Shown: positions 35,428-43,511 of the stretch, in pieces
Layout of the letters: each line of letters starts with the position of its first letter
Numbering within the stretch: position 1 is the stretch's first letter
IMG/VR virus record: IMGVR_UViG_3300035212_003113
Coordinates: 124,001-188,000 of that record
DNA length: 64,000 bases
Source: a virus
Reading direction: 5' to 3' (one strand)
Notes under the pieces: generated by a model
Database searches by the model: none
Told to the model about the DNA's origin: nothing
Seen by the model: only the letters and a program-made list of their open reading frames with translations
Translations under genes and position numbers: made by a program

Positions 35428-35514
35428 AGCGTCTCGCGTTAGCATGATCAAAAATTCGCCAACATTCGCTCTTGAGTCCTCGGCGTGGTCCGAGGATCTC
35501 TTTTTTGCTGCTTG
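35428..35514 (+). repeat. Second (intact) copy of the RNase HII-start direct repeat
   Basis: The stretch agcgtct ... gctgcttg covers the leader and first about 23 codons of the RNase HII gene and is an imperfect direct repeat of 33301-33388. The two copies bracket the exostosin-like gene, which looks like the trace of a cassette insertion or a tandem duplication followed by loss. Confidence 0.8.
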
Positions 35515-36055
35515 CGATGAGGCAGGCTATGGCTGTGCTGCAGGCAGCATGTGGGTGGCCGCAACAATCTGGCCCAAGAATAGTCCCATTCTGCCGTCGA
35601 TGTCGGGCATAAAAGACAGCAAAAAGACTACAGCGGCACAGCGAGAAGAGCTGGTCAAGCTGATTAAAGACAGCTGTCAGTGGTTCTTATGGGAGATAAC
35701 AGTCGACCAGATCAACTCAGGCAATCCATATTGGCTTCGCTTCGAAGCCGCTGACACAGGCCTGGCATCTCTGCCCCCGCTAGTCACATGCTTTGATGGG
35801 AATGTCTGCTTGAAGAATAACAAGCACCACAACACTTGCCAAGTAAAAGGTGACGCGATAAGTATCAGCATAGCTGCGGCGTCTATTCTTGCGAAACATG
35901 CTAAAGATTTAGAATGTAAGGACCTACACGAAAAACATCCAGCATATGGATTCATTAATCACAGCGGATACTTAACAGAAGAGCACACAAAAGCACTAAA
36001 GACGTTCGGCCCAGCGCCCTGTCATCGCAGCAAATACATATCAGCTCACATATAA
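35444..36055 (+). CDS. rnhB: Ribonuclease HII
   Basis: Cuts the RNA strand of RNA-DNA hybrids and removes misincorporated ribonucleotides or primers. The 203-residue protein has the four acidic catalytic residues: D25 and E26 in CDEAGYG, D118 in TCFDGN, and D137 in VKGDAISISIAAASILAKHAKD. DSKKTTAAQRE and the end pattern GYLTEEH, GPAPCHRSKY also match the family. The usual DEAGRG is DEAGYG. The first 22 residues are extra compared with bacterial enzymes and are the part duplicated at 33301. No clear Shine-Dalgarno site is visible. The polymerase-like gene follows 45 bases later. Confidence 0.93.
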   Translation: MIKNSPTFALESSAWSEDLFFAACDEAGYGCAAGSMWVAATIWPKNSPILPSMSGIKDSKKTTAAQREELVKLIKDSCQWFLWEITVDQINSGNPYWLRFEAADTGLASLPPLVTCFDGNVCLKNNKHHNTCQVKGDAISISIAAASILAKHAKDLECKDLHEKHPAYGFINHSGYLTEEHTKALKTFGPAPCHRSKYISAHI

Positions 36056-36100
36056 ACCGCGCAAAACTTCGACAAAGTAAGAAAAAATGATAGGATAGAT

Positions 36101-37795
36101 ATGAGCGCGCAATGGCTGCCGGTACTGGCAAGCCCTAAGACAAGTAACAAGCATCTCGGGAGAAAAGGTCAAGTGACTTTTTCCGGCGATGCCTTTGATA
36201 AACTTGTTGCAAGCGCAAATATCTCGCTGCAGAACTGGCCGCGCATGGTGCCGCACCGTGCCGAATTTCGCGTTCTAGTCGAGGCGACATTTCCTGGGTT
36301 CTGGGCGCGAGCAGAGGGCGTTGGCGTAGAGCTGGCTACGCGTCTTGTCATGGCCGCCGGACGTGCCGCCGAGACTGGTGCAGCAGTCAAGATCCCAGCT
36401 GGCGATGTTTTTCTATATAAAGCGAAGCAGCTAGGTTTTGCTCAGAAAAAGAACCACTCTTACTTTGCAGAGCGCGAGCGCGCTCGTCAGTTTGTTGCGC
36501 GACGTGGCGGTGGCAGCAGCGCATCACGTATCCTAAAAGATGCCGTAAATAAACTAGGCATGCAGAATCACTGCAGCATTGCCGTCTATGCTGCGCCAAG
36601 CGCCACTCACGTAGTGTTGATACCACATTCTGCCGACGCAGATGTCGGCAGAGTTTATACTGCCGGCCGCGGCGACCAATTCTATCTGGCTGCCGAAGAA
36701 GCAGGAAACAACAACAATCATGTGTCGCGCTACATGACCAGCGTACCAGTAGGCCGCTGGCAGTCTACCGCCTCTAGGCAGCAAATACTGCAGCTTATTG
36801 ATGAGCGCTGCTCACATGCTGGTTATCGCGAAATTCTAAAAGAGACCGTGATCGTCGGCATGGCGAGCGACTTTCGCTCAAACTATATTCAAGAGCACGA
36901 CTCGCAGCGAGTATTTGCGACTGGCGCCAGCATGCAGTTTATGCCATCCTGGTTGCGCAGTGCGTTGTTTCCAGAATGGTTTGAGATGGACTTCTCAAAC
37001 ATGCATCTTGCAATCCTCAATAGCCAAGCCGATCTCGGCATCAACCTGGATACTTCTATTTGGACCCAGATCATGGATACCTGGGAGACTGCGATCAATG
37101 CCGCAGGAGAAGCCCTGGGTCGCGAGGCGATGCTAGATGAGGCCGGAATAAAAGACCTGTTCGACGGCAGCATGAACAGCGGAAATAGCAAAACACTGTT
37201 TTTCGATACCTCCAAGGTTGATCGGACTGCCCTAAAGAAGGCGCTAAAGGTGAGCCTATATAGCCTGCAATTCGGGATGACAGCGCCAGCAGCGCGGCGC
37301 GGCTTTACTGGCGACTTGCTTAAAATGGGCTTCTCGCGCGGAGAGGCTACATTCCTGGGGAACCTTTGGTCACGCGATCCGATCCTGCAAAAGATTGCCA
37401 GTGGTATAAAGGCATACTGCGAAACACATGCCATTAGCCCCAGCGAATTGGCGCTCCGCTGCCAGGCAATCGAAACCACCCTGGTAAAAGAAATCTATAC
37501 AGTTGCACGCAGATTTAAGCGCTCAGACGTCTGCATCACCCTGCACAGCCATGACGGTGTATCAGTGTGGTCGCGTAGCGCGAGCGTAGGGCGAAAGTTT
37601 CATGCGCGCTGTGCGGCACGATGTGCGCGCCTTCTGGAGAAGCTAGGAATCCAGTCACGACTGGAGAGCAAAGGCTTGCCAAAAGAGGTCCGGACAGAAA
37701 AGGCACCCGCGCCCAAGTCAGAAGTGACGTCTTGTGTAGAACTGGCCCTGGTCACTGAGCGCGATTCACGTCCCGTGGCAACCGGCCCTCCTTAG
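36101..37795 (+). CDS. Divergent family A polymerase-like protein
   Basis: A 564-residue protein with spaced matches to the three palm/finger motifs of family A polymerases. Motif A: EMDFSNMHLAIL with D297. Motif B: K379-x3-K383-x3-Y387-x3-F391-G392, the same spacing as R754, K758, F762, Y766 and G of E. coli Pol I. Motif C: HSHDGVSVW with H484 and D485. Both catalytic Asp are kept, but the Pol I steric-gate Glu position is His, and the Glu after the motif C Asp is Gly. No exonuclease domain is seen; the first 290 residues are unrecognised. It could be a repair or replicative DNA polymerase, a primase-like enzyme or a single-subunit RNA polymerase. AGGA precedes ATG 36101. Confidence 0.55.
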   Translation: MSAQWLPVLASPKTSNKHLGRKGQVTFSGDAFDKLVASANISLQNWPRMVPHRAEFRVLVEATFPGFWARAEGVGVELATRLVMAAGRAAETGAAVKIPAGDVFLYKAKQLGFAQKKNHSYFAERERARQFVARRGGGSSASRILKDAVNKLGMQNHCSIAVYAAPSATHVVLIPHSADADVGRVYTAGRGDQFYLAAEEAGNNNNHVSRYMTSVPVGRWQSTASRQQILQLIDERCSHAGYREILKETVIVGMASDFRSNYIQEHDSQRVFATGASMQFMPSWLRSALFPEWFEMDFSNMHLAILNSQADLGINLDTSIWTQIMDTWETAINAAGEALGREAMLDEAGIKDLFDGSMNSGNSKTLFFDTSKVDRTALKKALKVSLYSLQFGMTAPAARRGFTGDLLKMGFSRGEATFLGNLWSRDPILQKIASGIKAYCETHAISPSELALRCQAIETTLVKEIYTVARRFKRSDVCITLHSHDGVSVWSRSASVGRKFHARCAARCARLLEKLGIQSRLESKGLPKEVRTEKAPAPKSEVTSCVELALVTERDSRPVATGPP

Positions 37796-37818
37796 AACTG
37801 CTACAGCTTAAATCCGCA

Positions 37819-37844
37819 GCTGCCTGAGAGACCGGCGGCTTTTT
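37819..37844 (+). terminator. Probable rho-independent terminator
   Basis: GCTGCC and GGCGGC (one G-U pair) form a 6-bp stem around a 9-base loop, followed by TTTTT. It lies 24 bases after the polymerase-like gene. The remaining 150 bases to the next gene show no other feature. Confidence 0.65.
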
Positions 37845-37992
37845 GTGTTTCTCTTTCATATAAAATCAGCAAAAGCAGCGCCGCCCAGGGCGCCAGAGAA
37901 GTAAGAGCAGATAATCAACGGCAGTCAGCTAGGTGCGGATACTGCCAAATAGCCACTGAGCGTACAGCTTAGGTAAAGAGATTGGTACCTGT

Positions 37993-38379
37993 ATGAAATT
38001 AGAACAAAGTCTTCATATCATGAATGAGTTAGAATTATCACGCTACTTGCTCGCCCGCGGGTTTCCCGAGGAGCTACCGTGTTTCTCTGTCTACGACCTC
38101 TCAATGTTCATGATGGGTCGCCAGGTCACGGAGGCTGAGATTATTACTGGTGGCAAGTCCGTATGCTTGTTTTGGTCATCTAAGAATCTAATTGCTACTA
38201 CAAATATTCTAGAGGAGCCGTGTGCAAGCACCGTTATTCTATCTTCTTTGCGTGGCAGCAATTTCTCTATCTCACTGAGGAGAGCCGGGTTCCACAGTTC
38301 TATTCATCCAATTCAATATACTCCAGAGTGGGTGGACTGTTTTGTGTTTTCGTTGGGCGCGGGGGTGAAGTATGAGTAA
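37993..38379 (+). CDS. Cassette small protein, copy A
   Basis: A 128-residue protein of unknown function, a clear paralogue of 39173-39559. Shared blocks are MKLE-x-LH near the start, CLFWSSKNL/CVFWSSGKL in the middle, SSLRGSNFS/SALRGSSFS, and the end SIHP-x-YTPEWV-CFVF. It overlaps the next gene by 8 bases, as copy B overlaps its partner by 4. Constant pairing with a tag-bearing glycosyltransferase suggests that it is a partner or acceptor-recognition protein for that enzyme, an inference from gene order only. No Shine-Dalgarno site is evident. Confidence 0.7.
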   Translation: MKLEQSLHIMNELELSRYLLARGFPEELPCFSVYDLSMFMMGRQVTEAEIITGGKSVCLFWSSKNLIATTNILEEPCASTVILSSLRGSNFSISLRRAGFHSSIHPIQYTPEWVDCFVFSLGAGVKYE

Positions 38380-39157
38380 GACGGCAGCGCAACAGTATGC
38401 CGAGCTTAAACGAAATAAGCTAAACGCCGCGCGTCAAGCAAAGCTAGAATTAGCTGCATCTAGAGCCAGAAGAGCATCTGTTGCCAAAGATGACAGCATT
38501 GTGCCTTCTGCATCTGCCAATACTATCGGGAAAAGGAATATGAAAAAGGTACCGCTTTACTTCAATTTTGTTGGATCCAGACGCGACATGCTTGACACAG
38601 CGATGGAGTCATATGATCGAGTCGCTGGCGATCTGATAGACGTCAGAGTGCACTATTCATACAGACCGCGCAGATTCACAGAATGCTTAAATGAAATCCT
38701 GAAGATAAATGATGAGCCATACTTCTTCGCTCACTTTGATTCTGTTCTGACAGATCGTAGCGCTATAGAGAATATCCTTGCACATGAGCCAGGTCCCGCT
38801 GGACTAGTAGCGCACTGCTTGATTGTGGACCTTCTCATGTTGGTCGTGCCGAAGGCCGTAAGAAGCATAGGCGGGTGGGACGAAGCATACAGCAATTCCT
38901 GCATGGATCTCGACCTGCAACAGCGGCTGCATAGGAGTGGCCAGACGATGCACATAATTCATTCTGATATAGAGCAGGGCCGCGGAGTTGATCATTTTAA
39001 TGCCAGTGCCGCTAGAAAAGATCCTGCTATGAGAAAAGTGTATGGCGTAACAATGCAGCAGGATTACGACCGATACTATGACAAGTATCACAATCGGTCG
39101 GACCCAGGCTATTTGCATGTGTGTGAGTACATTAAAAAAGAATTTGGCGACGGCTGA
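38372..39157 (+). CDS. Tag-glycosyltransferase fusion, copy A (GT2-like, GT-A fold)
   Basis: A 261-residue protein in two parts. Residues 1 to about 36 are a basic helix (SKTAAQQYAELKRNKLNAAR...) shared almost exactly with the protein at 39556. Residues about 55-261 are a glycosyltransferase domain with HFDSVLTD where GT-A enzymes have the metal motif, GGWDEAYSNSCMDLDLQQRL, the usual GT2 acceptor-side GGxDE...DxDL signature, and a late His region. Substrate unknown. The tag could target the enzyme to DNA, to the partner protein or to the virion; its Lys/Arg pattern favours nucleic acid or an acidic partner. Confidence 0.72.
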   Translation: MSKTAAQQYAELKRNKLNAARQAKLELAASRARRASVAKDDSIVPSASANTIGKRNMKKVPLYFNFVGSRRDMLDTAMESYDRVAGDLIDVRVHYSYRPRRFTECLNEILKINDEPYFFAHFDSVLTDRSAIENILAHEPGPAGLVAHCLIVDLLMLVVPKAVRSIGGWDEAYSNSCMDLDLQQRLHRSGQTMHIIHSDIEQGRGVDHFNASAARKDPAMRKVYGVTMQQDYDRYYDKYHNRSDPGYLHVCEYIKKEFGDG

Positions 39158-39172
39158 TCTGGACTAGTCGGC

Positions 39173-39559
39173 ATGAAGCTTGAAGATCAACTGCATTTGC
39201 TAGAGCCTGTCAGCCTTGCAAGATTTTTTTCTTCCTGCGGTGGGTTTCCATCAGATTGCCAGAGTATGTCCGCGCACGAGGTCGCAGTGAGCTTGCTCAA
39301 CAGAGAGCTGTACGAAGCAGAATGGTCCACTGGAAACATGGAAACTGCTTGTGTATTCTGGTCATCAGGAAAGCTACGCTTAATAAGGCGTCAAACTTTT
39401 GACACTTTTGTGCCGCATGTGGTGGTGGTATCTGCACTTAGGGGTAGTTCGTTCTCGGCAAATGCTGTGCGCCTTGGTCTTTTGCGCTCTATTCATCCTT
39501 TTGCATACACTCCTGAATGGGTCGAATGTTTTGTGTTTGGCGCTAGGGGGGAGGTATGA
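39173..39559 (+). CDS. Cassette small protein, copy B
   Basis: A 128-residue protein, exactly the length of its paralogue at 37993 and with the same conserved Trp/Ser and PEW blocks (CVFWSSGKL, SALRGSSFS, SIHPFAYTPEWV). Divergence is spread evenly, so the duplication is not recent. The 3' end overlaps the next gene by 4 bases (ATGA). Function unknown. Confidence 0.7.
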   Translation: MKLEDQLHLLEPVSLARFFSSCGGFPSDCQSMSAHEVAVSLLNRELYEAEWSTGNMETACVFWSSGKLRLIRRQTFDTFVPHVVVVSALRGSSFSANAVRLGLLRSIHPFAYTPEWVECFVFGARGEV

Positions 39560-40896
39560 GCAAGACAGCAGAGCAACGTTATGCCGAGTTCAAGAGGAAT
39601 AGGCTAAATGCCGCGCGACAGGCCAGGATAGAAATGGCCAAGGAAAGGATGCGCAAAGCCTCCGCCATTAAAAATAGCGCCATTTCTTCTAGTCAGACAA
39701 CTGTATTAGATAGCCCGCCCCAAGAGTCACCGATAGCAGTCAGCCATGTAGATAGTTCTTCTGCCGAGCAAGCAAGCACCATTAGTGATGGCTTGTATCA
39801 AGGCCTAGGTGATGAAGAATTTATAATACGACAATTCAAGGATTTCTGTGGTCGCAGTCCCAGTGCAGGCGAACTCAATGCCCATGTCGGTTCGCTTGCA
39901 TCCATGTCGCGATCCGCCGTCAATGACAGATTTGCTTACTGTGACGAGGTCGTGCGCCGTACATGGGCACACAAGAGTGCGCCATTTGATTCTCGATCTA
40001 CATTTAGCGGCTTCCATGGATTGCGAATTGCTGTTCTTCTTACTGGTCACCTAAGAACATTTAAGCAAACCTATCCTGTTTTGCGTTCGCAATTAATTAC
40101 CCCGGCATCCGCAGACGTTTTTGTTCATACGTGGGATACGCTAGGCATCCAGAGGCATGATCCTATATATGGTCCTATTCCTGATGACACTCTAAAAGTC
40201 GATATCTCTGAGATATATAGACTGCTTCCGGAGACGGTTGACGTTAGAGTAGAGGGCAATGCTGCATTTATCGCATGTGCGAAAACGCGCAACAGTCGTC
40301 CATATGTATTTGGATCAGGCAGTGGTCCTAATTCGAAAATGCTTAGCGCTAAGCCGGTTCTTATCGAGAGTCAGTTGTACGGCATATCTTCTGCTTTTAA
40401 GCTAATGGAGCAGCACGAAATAAAAAACGGCTTCAGATATGATCTTGTTATAAAGCTACGCTCGGACATGGAGGTTTTAGATTTTTTTCCTGATCTGGCA
40501 AATTTGAGCACAAAGGATCTTTGGGTTTCAAGCCCACCAGAGAATAATCACAACCACCCTGTATGCTTTGCATGCGAGAGAGGGCCGCACGAAGGGTGTC
40601 ATGCGACAGATGTGTGCGATACATATGCATATGGTGGCCGCGAAGCGATGGCACATTACTGCAGTCTGTGGGATAATCTCGAGACAGTATATGCCCGCAT
40701 GTGCGCAGAAAATAATGTTAATATTATGGATCCAACCGCATCTCACGGTCTTAGGGATGGGCACGTAGTTGTTCCAATTTGGAAAAATGGCGCTAGCCAT
40801 CGTCTGCATTGCTTTTATCCAGAAAGAATACTAAGACTGTATCTAGAGGGCTGGCATCTGAAAAAAGGACGCGTTTCGTGCAAGGTGAAGCGATGA
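39556..40896 (+). CDS. Tag-glycosyltransferase fusion, copy B
   Basis: A 446-residue protein. Residues 1 to about 36 are the same basic helical tag as in 38372 (SKTAEQRYAEFKRNRLNAAR...). A Ser-rich linker is followed by a helical module at about 75-135 that resembles DUF4214 (FIIRQFKDFCGRSPSAGELN). The catalytic part begins at IAVLLTGHLRTFKQTYPVL with DVFVHTWDTLG and later YDLVIKLRSDMEVL, a pattern seen in uncharacterised glycosyltransferase-like proteins of marine phages and bacteria. The catalytic half is unrelated to that of copy A, so tag and catalytic domain have been mixed. Confidence 0.68.
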   Translation: MSKTAEQRYAEFKRNRLNAARQARIEMAKERMRKASAIKNSAISSSQTTVLDSPPQESPIAVSHVDSSSAEQASTISDGLYQGLGDEEFIIRQFKDFCGRSPSAGELNAHVGSLASMSRSAVNDRFAYCDEVVRRTWAHKSAPFDSRSTFSGFHGLRIAVLLTGHLRTFKQTYPVLRSQLITPASADVFVHTWDTLGIQRHDPIYGPIPDDTLKVDISEIYRLLPETVDVRVEGNAAFIACAKTRNSRPYVFGSGSGPNSKMLSAKPVLIESQLYGISSAFKLMEQHEIKNGFRYDLVIKLRSDMEVLDFFPDLANLSTKDLWVSSPPENNHNHPVCFACERGPHEGCHATDVCDTYAYGGREAMAHYCSLWDNLETVYARMCAENNVNIMDPTASHGLRDGHVVVPIWKNGASHRLHCFYPERILRLYLEGWHLKKGRVSCKVKR

Positions 40897-40982
40897 ATAA
40901 GACGCACCTGCACTTCAACCATGCCGGTGCTCAGTCGTACGGCTGCATCATCCAGTATGTATGCTGCATTAATGAAGGCTGA
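40893..40982 (+). CDS. Possible tiny ORF (29 residues)
   Basis: ATG 40893 overlaps the stop of the tagged glycosyltransferase (ATGA), the coupling arrangement used across this genome, and reads 29 codons (MNKTHLHFNHAGAQ...) to TGA 40980-40982. The only support is the overlap; there is no motif and the length is short enough to be chance. The following 113 bases up to 41096 contain no feature I recognise. Confidence 0.25.
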   Translation: MNKTHLHFNHAGAQSYGCIIQYVCCINEG

Positions 40983-41095
40983 CCTGGAGACATGTTGTAG
41001 TCAAAAAGCGATCCAGATCTCCTCAGACTTGAGGCGCATATTCTAGAGGTATTTGGATAAACACACGATCTGCATTATAATTTTAAAACAAACAG

Positions 41096-41782
41096 ATGAT
41101 GAAAAAAATCGCAATCATAATGCCAACTCGTTCCGCTGGCGGCATCCGTAATACGGCTGCCCAACTAGCTTTTGCCAGCTGGCAGGCAACAACCTCTGGT
41201 CACTCCGACTTCTATTATGGCATGGACACAGATGATCATCATCTTTATGTAGTGCCTGCTGGTGCGAAAACTCTTATAAATGAGAGGTTGCGCCTTGTGC
41301 CAAAGCTAAATAGGATGGCGCAGCAGCTTCAAGAAGAGTACAAGTATTTGTATTTCATAGGCGATGATCATAGATTTGTGACAGCTGCATGGGAAGAGCG
41401 CTTTCTAGAGGATGCCGAAAAGACAGCTGGTTTAACCATAATGTACGGTAATGATCTACTGCAGGGTGCGGCTCTACCGACTGCGGTCTTCATAAGTACT
41501 GCTATCACCTCTGCGCTTGGCTTTATGGCACCTCCATGCATTCAGCATATGTATGCTGATAATTTTTGGAAGGACCTGGGCAGCTCTCTCGGTGTACTAA
41601 AATACTATCCCGATATCATAGTAGAACACATGCATTTCTCAGTTAAGAAATCTAAGTCTGATGCACAATATCGTGAGGTTGCTGCCCTACATAGATCTGA
41701 TGAAGTTGCTTATAAAGAATATCTAAAAAATACTTTTTCTGCTGATATTGAGCGCGTGAGGAAGGCGTGCGGATTGCTGTAG
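41096..41782 (+). CDS. Small GT-A-type glycosyltransferase-like protein
   Basis: A 228-residue protein with IAIIMPTRSAGGI at the start (first strand and donor loop of GT-A folds) and YLYFIGDDHRFVT near residue 85, an acidic motif at the position of DxD. The C-terminal half has a His-containing IVEHMHFSVKKSKSDAQY stretch like the metal/acceptor region of small phage glycosyltransferases. ATG 41096 or 41099 may start it; no Shine-Dalgarno site is clear. It overlaps the FAD enzyme gene by 16 bases, tying it to the sugar-modifying run that follows. Confidence 0.65.
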   Translation: MMKKIAIIMPTRSAGGIRNTAAQLAFASWQATTSGHSDFYYGMDTDDHHLYVVPAGAKTLINERLRLVPKLNRMAQQLQEEYKYLYFIGDDHRFVTAAWEERFLEDAEKTAGLTIMYGNDLLQGAALPTAVFISTAITSALGFMAPPCIQHMYADNFWKDLGSSLGVLKYYPDIIVEHMHFSVKKSKSDAQYREVAALHRSDEVAYKEYLKNTFSADIERVRKACGLL

Positions 41783-42777
41783 TAGGTGGTGGCTTTTACG
41801 GCTGCCTGATTGCGCTACGCTTGTCCGATATTAGCGTAGCGCAAATTGATTTATTTGAGAAAAAGGACAGGCTGCTATCGGGGGCAATCTCCGCAAATCA
41901 GCATCGACTGCACCTGGGGTTTCACTACCCGAGATGCGATCTCACGATATCTCAGGCGATAGAATCTTTTGAACTGTTTGGCTCGCATTATGGCTCTGCA
42001 GTAGAGAATATTGCAGATAACATATACTGTGTTCACGAGAGCAGTGGCGTATCTGCAGAAAATTATGCGGCAAAGATGCTGCAGCACGGGCTTGAGTTCA
42101 AAGAGGTCTCTACCCCGGATGCCATACTAGACAAGGGCTCGATGCCTCTCTCAATACGCGTCAACGAGAAAATGATAAATCTTTCTACTCTGACAAGTAT
42201 CGTGCGCGAGCAAGTATCTCAGTCAAAGGTAAATATTCTCCTTGGGACTGAGGCAGATCCCCGTGAATTATCATCTAGTTATGACTATGTGATAAACTGC
42301 ACATACACGGAGCCTGGTCTAGGCGTAGGTATTAAAACAAAATCAGAGCTGGCGGTCATGCTTCTTGCGCAAGCCCCCGCCCAGTGGGCAGGAAAGGCGA
42401 TAACAATAATGGACGGCCCATTCTGTAGCATATATCCTGCTGACAACGGGATGCATACAATAAGCTCCGTAGTTCATACGCCTGCTATCCGAGCTGCATC
42501 AAGCAGGATGCTAGAAAGAATAGCCGGATCACTCGGCCCAGCGGACTGGGCTGAGATAGATCAGAATATACTTTATCATGCTGGTTCTCTTGTTAATCTA
42601 GACGGCTTTAACATAGTTGGTCGCTATGTCACGATAAAGACAAAGCTCGAACAAGATCGGAATGATTTCCGAGGCACATTTGTTGTTCAAAAAGATAATG
42701 TAATTTCTGTTATGGCAGGAAAGATATCCTGCGCATTTCTTGTCATAGATGAAATTCTAAAAAAGATTGGTGCATGA
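41767..42777 (+). CDS. FAD-dependent oxidoreductase (DAO-like)
   Basis: A 336-residue protein with an N-terminal FAD-binding Rossmann motif IAVVGGGFYGCLIALRL and an FEKKDRLLSG acidic strand end. NQHRLHLGFHYPR (about residues 45-57) is characteristic of the DAO-like oxidoreductases found in surface-polysaccharide gene clusters. The C-terminus has the expected strand ending in MAGKIS. It starts at GTG 41767, with GAGGAAGG directly upstream inside the preceding gene. It probably oxidises a sugar or amino-sugar substrate used by the neighbouring glycosyltransferases. Confidence 0.75.
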   Translation: MRIAVVGGGFYGCLIALRLSDISVAQIDLFEKKDRLLSGAISANQHRLHLGFHYPRCDLTISQAIESFELFGSHYGSAVENIADNIYCVHESSGVSAENYAAKMLQHGLEFKEVSTPDAILDKGSMPLSIRVNEKMINLSTLTSIVREQVSQSKVNILLGTEADPRELSSSYDYVINCTYTEPGLGVGIKTKSELAVMLLAQAPAQWAGKAITIMDGPFCSIYPADNGMHTISSVVHTPAIRAASSRMLERIAGSLGPADWAEIDQNILYHAGSLVNLDGFNIVGRYVTIKTKLEQDRNDFRGTFVVQKDNVISVMAGKISCAFLVIDEILKKIGA

Positions 42778-43511
42778 TGGATGCTATAGTCGGAGCGTCG
42801 GGCTTTGTAGGCGCAAGTCTCGCTAAGATAATAAATGCAAAGCATTTTACCTCTGCGAATATCTCAGAGCTAGCGGATCACCGGCCCGATACGGTATGGG
42901 TAGCTGCGCCATCTGCGGTCAAGTGGAAGGCCAATGCCGAGCCAGACGTAGACGCGGCCAGTGTGCGTGCCTTGTGCGCAAGCGTAAACTCTGCTGCTCC
43001 CACTAGAATAGTGCATTTCAGCACCGTCGATGTTTACGGCTCGGCCCAATTTGTTCATGCTCCAGATGAGAATGTGCTGCCACTGCCAGACTGTCCATAT
43101 GGAGCCAATCGCCTGTGGCTGGAAAACAACTGGAGTGCAGACTCCGTACAAGTAGTAAGATTGCCAGGTCTATTTGGCAGCGGACTGAAAAAGAACATTA
43201 TATTCGACCTAATAAACTCTCGGAATCACGGAGCTGTATCATTAGACAGCCATTTCCAGTGGTATGATATGTCGGACTTTGAAAGTCTAGTATCTGAAAT
43301 CAATTCAGCTGGACCCGGTGTATTGAATATAGCGGTCGAGCCACTGCACACAGAACTACTGGTTCAGAGTGCGTTTCCTGAGGTGCAAGATCTATGCACA
43401 GGAACCGGTCGTGCAAAATATGACATGCGGAGCAAGAATGGATACCGATTTTCAAAAGATATCGTCATTGAACAGATCCAGAGATACGTTGCAGCATGTC
43501 GCAATATGTAG
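42774..43511 (+). CDS. NAD(P)-binding SDR, sugar epimerase/dehydratase-like
   Basis: A 245-residue protein of the extended short-chain dehydrogenase type. AIVGASGFVGASLAK is the nucleotide-binding GxxGxxG motif, HFSTVDVYG holds the Ser/Thr of the active site, and YGANRL occupies the position of YxxxK. The catalytic lysine is replaced by Asn, so it may be catalytically altered or a binding protein, although a nearby residue could substitute. It overlaps the FAD gene by 4 bases. A nucleotide-sugar or free sugar is the likely ligand. Confidence 0.72.
   Translation: MMDAIVGASGFVGASLAKIINAKHFTSANISELADHRPDTVWVAAPSAVKWKANAEPDVDAASVRALCASVNSAAPTRIVHFSTVDVYGSAQFVHAPDENVLPLPDCPYGANRLWLENNWSADSVQVVRLPGLFGSGLKKNIIFDLINSRNHGAVSLDSHFQWYDMSDFESLVSEINSAGPGVLNIAVEPLHTELLVQSAFPEVQDLCTGTGRAKYDMRSKNGYRFSKDIVIEQIQRYVAACRNM

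Larger units (their letters stand above)
37993..40896 (+). repeat. Tandemly duplicated two-gene cassette with swapped catalytic domain
   Basis: Two consecutive units, each a 128-residue protein followed by a tagged glycosyltransferase: 37993-39157 and 39173-40896. The small proteins and the N-terminal tags are paralogous between units; the catalytic domains are not. The units are separated by only 15 bases. Confidence 0.8.

Noticed and set aside
37845-37992. Possible tRNA or small RNA in the gap after the polymerase-like gene
   Set aside because: I found no TTCGA-type T-arm, acceptor pairing or anticodon arm; only the terminator at its start is convincing.
40983-41095. Possible regulatory RNA or promoter in the gap before 41096
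   Set aside because: It is A/T-rich at the end but has no stable hairpin or clear promoter pair.
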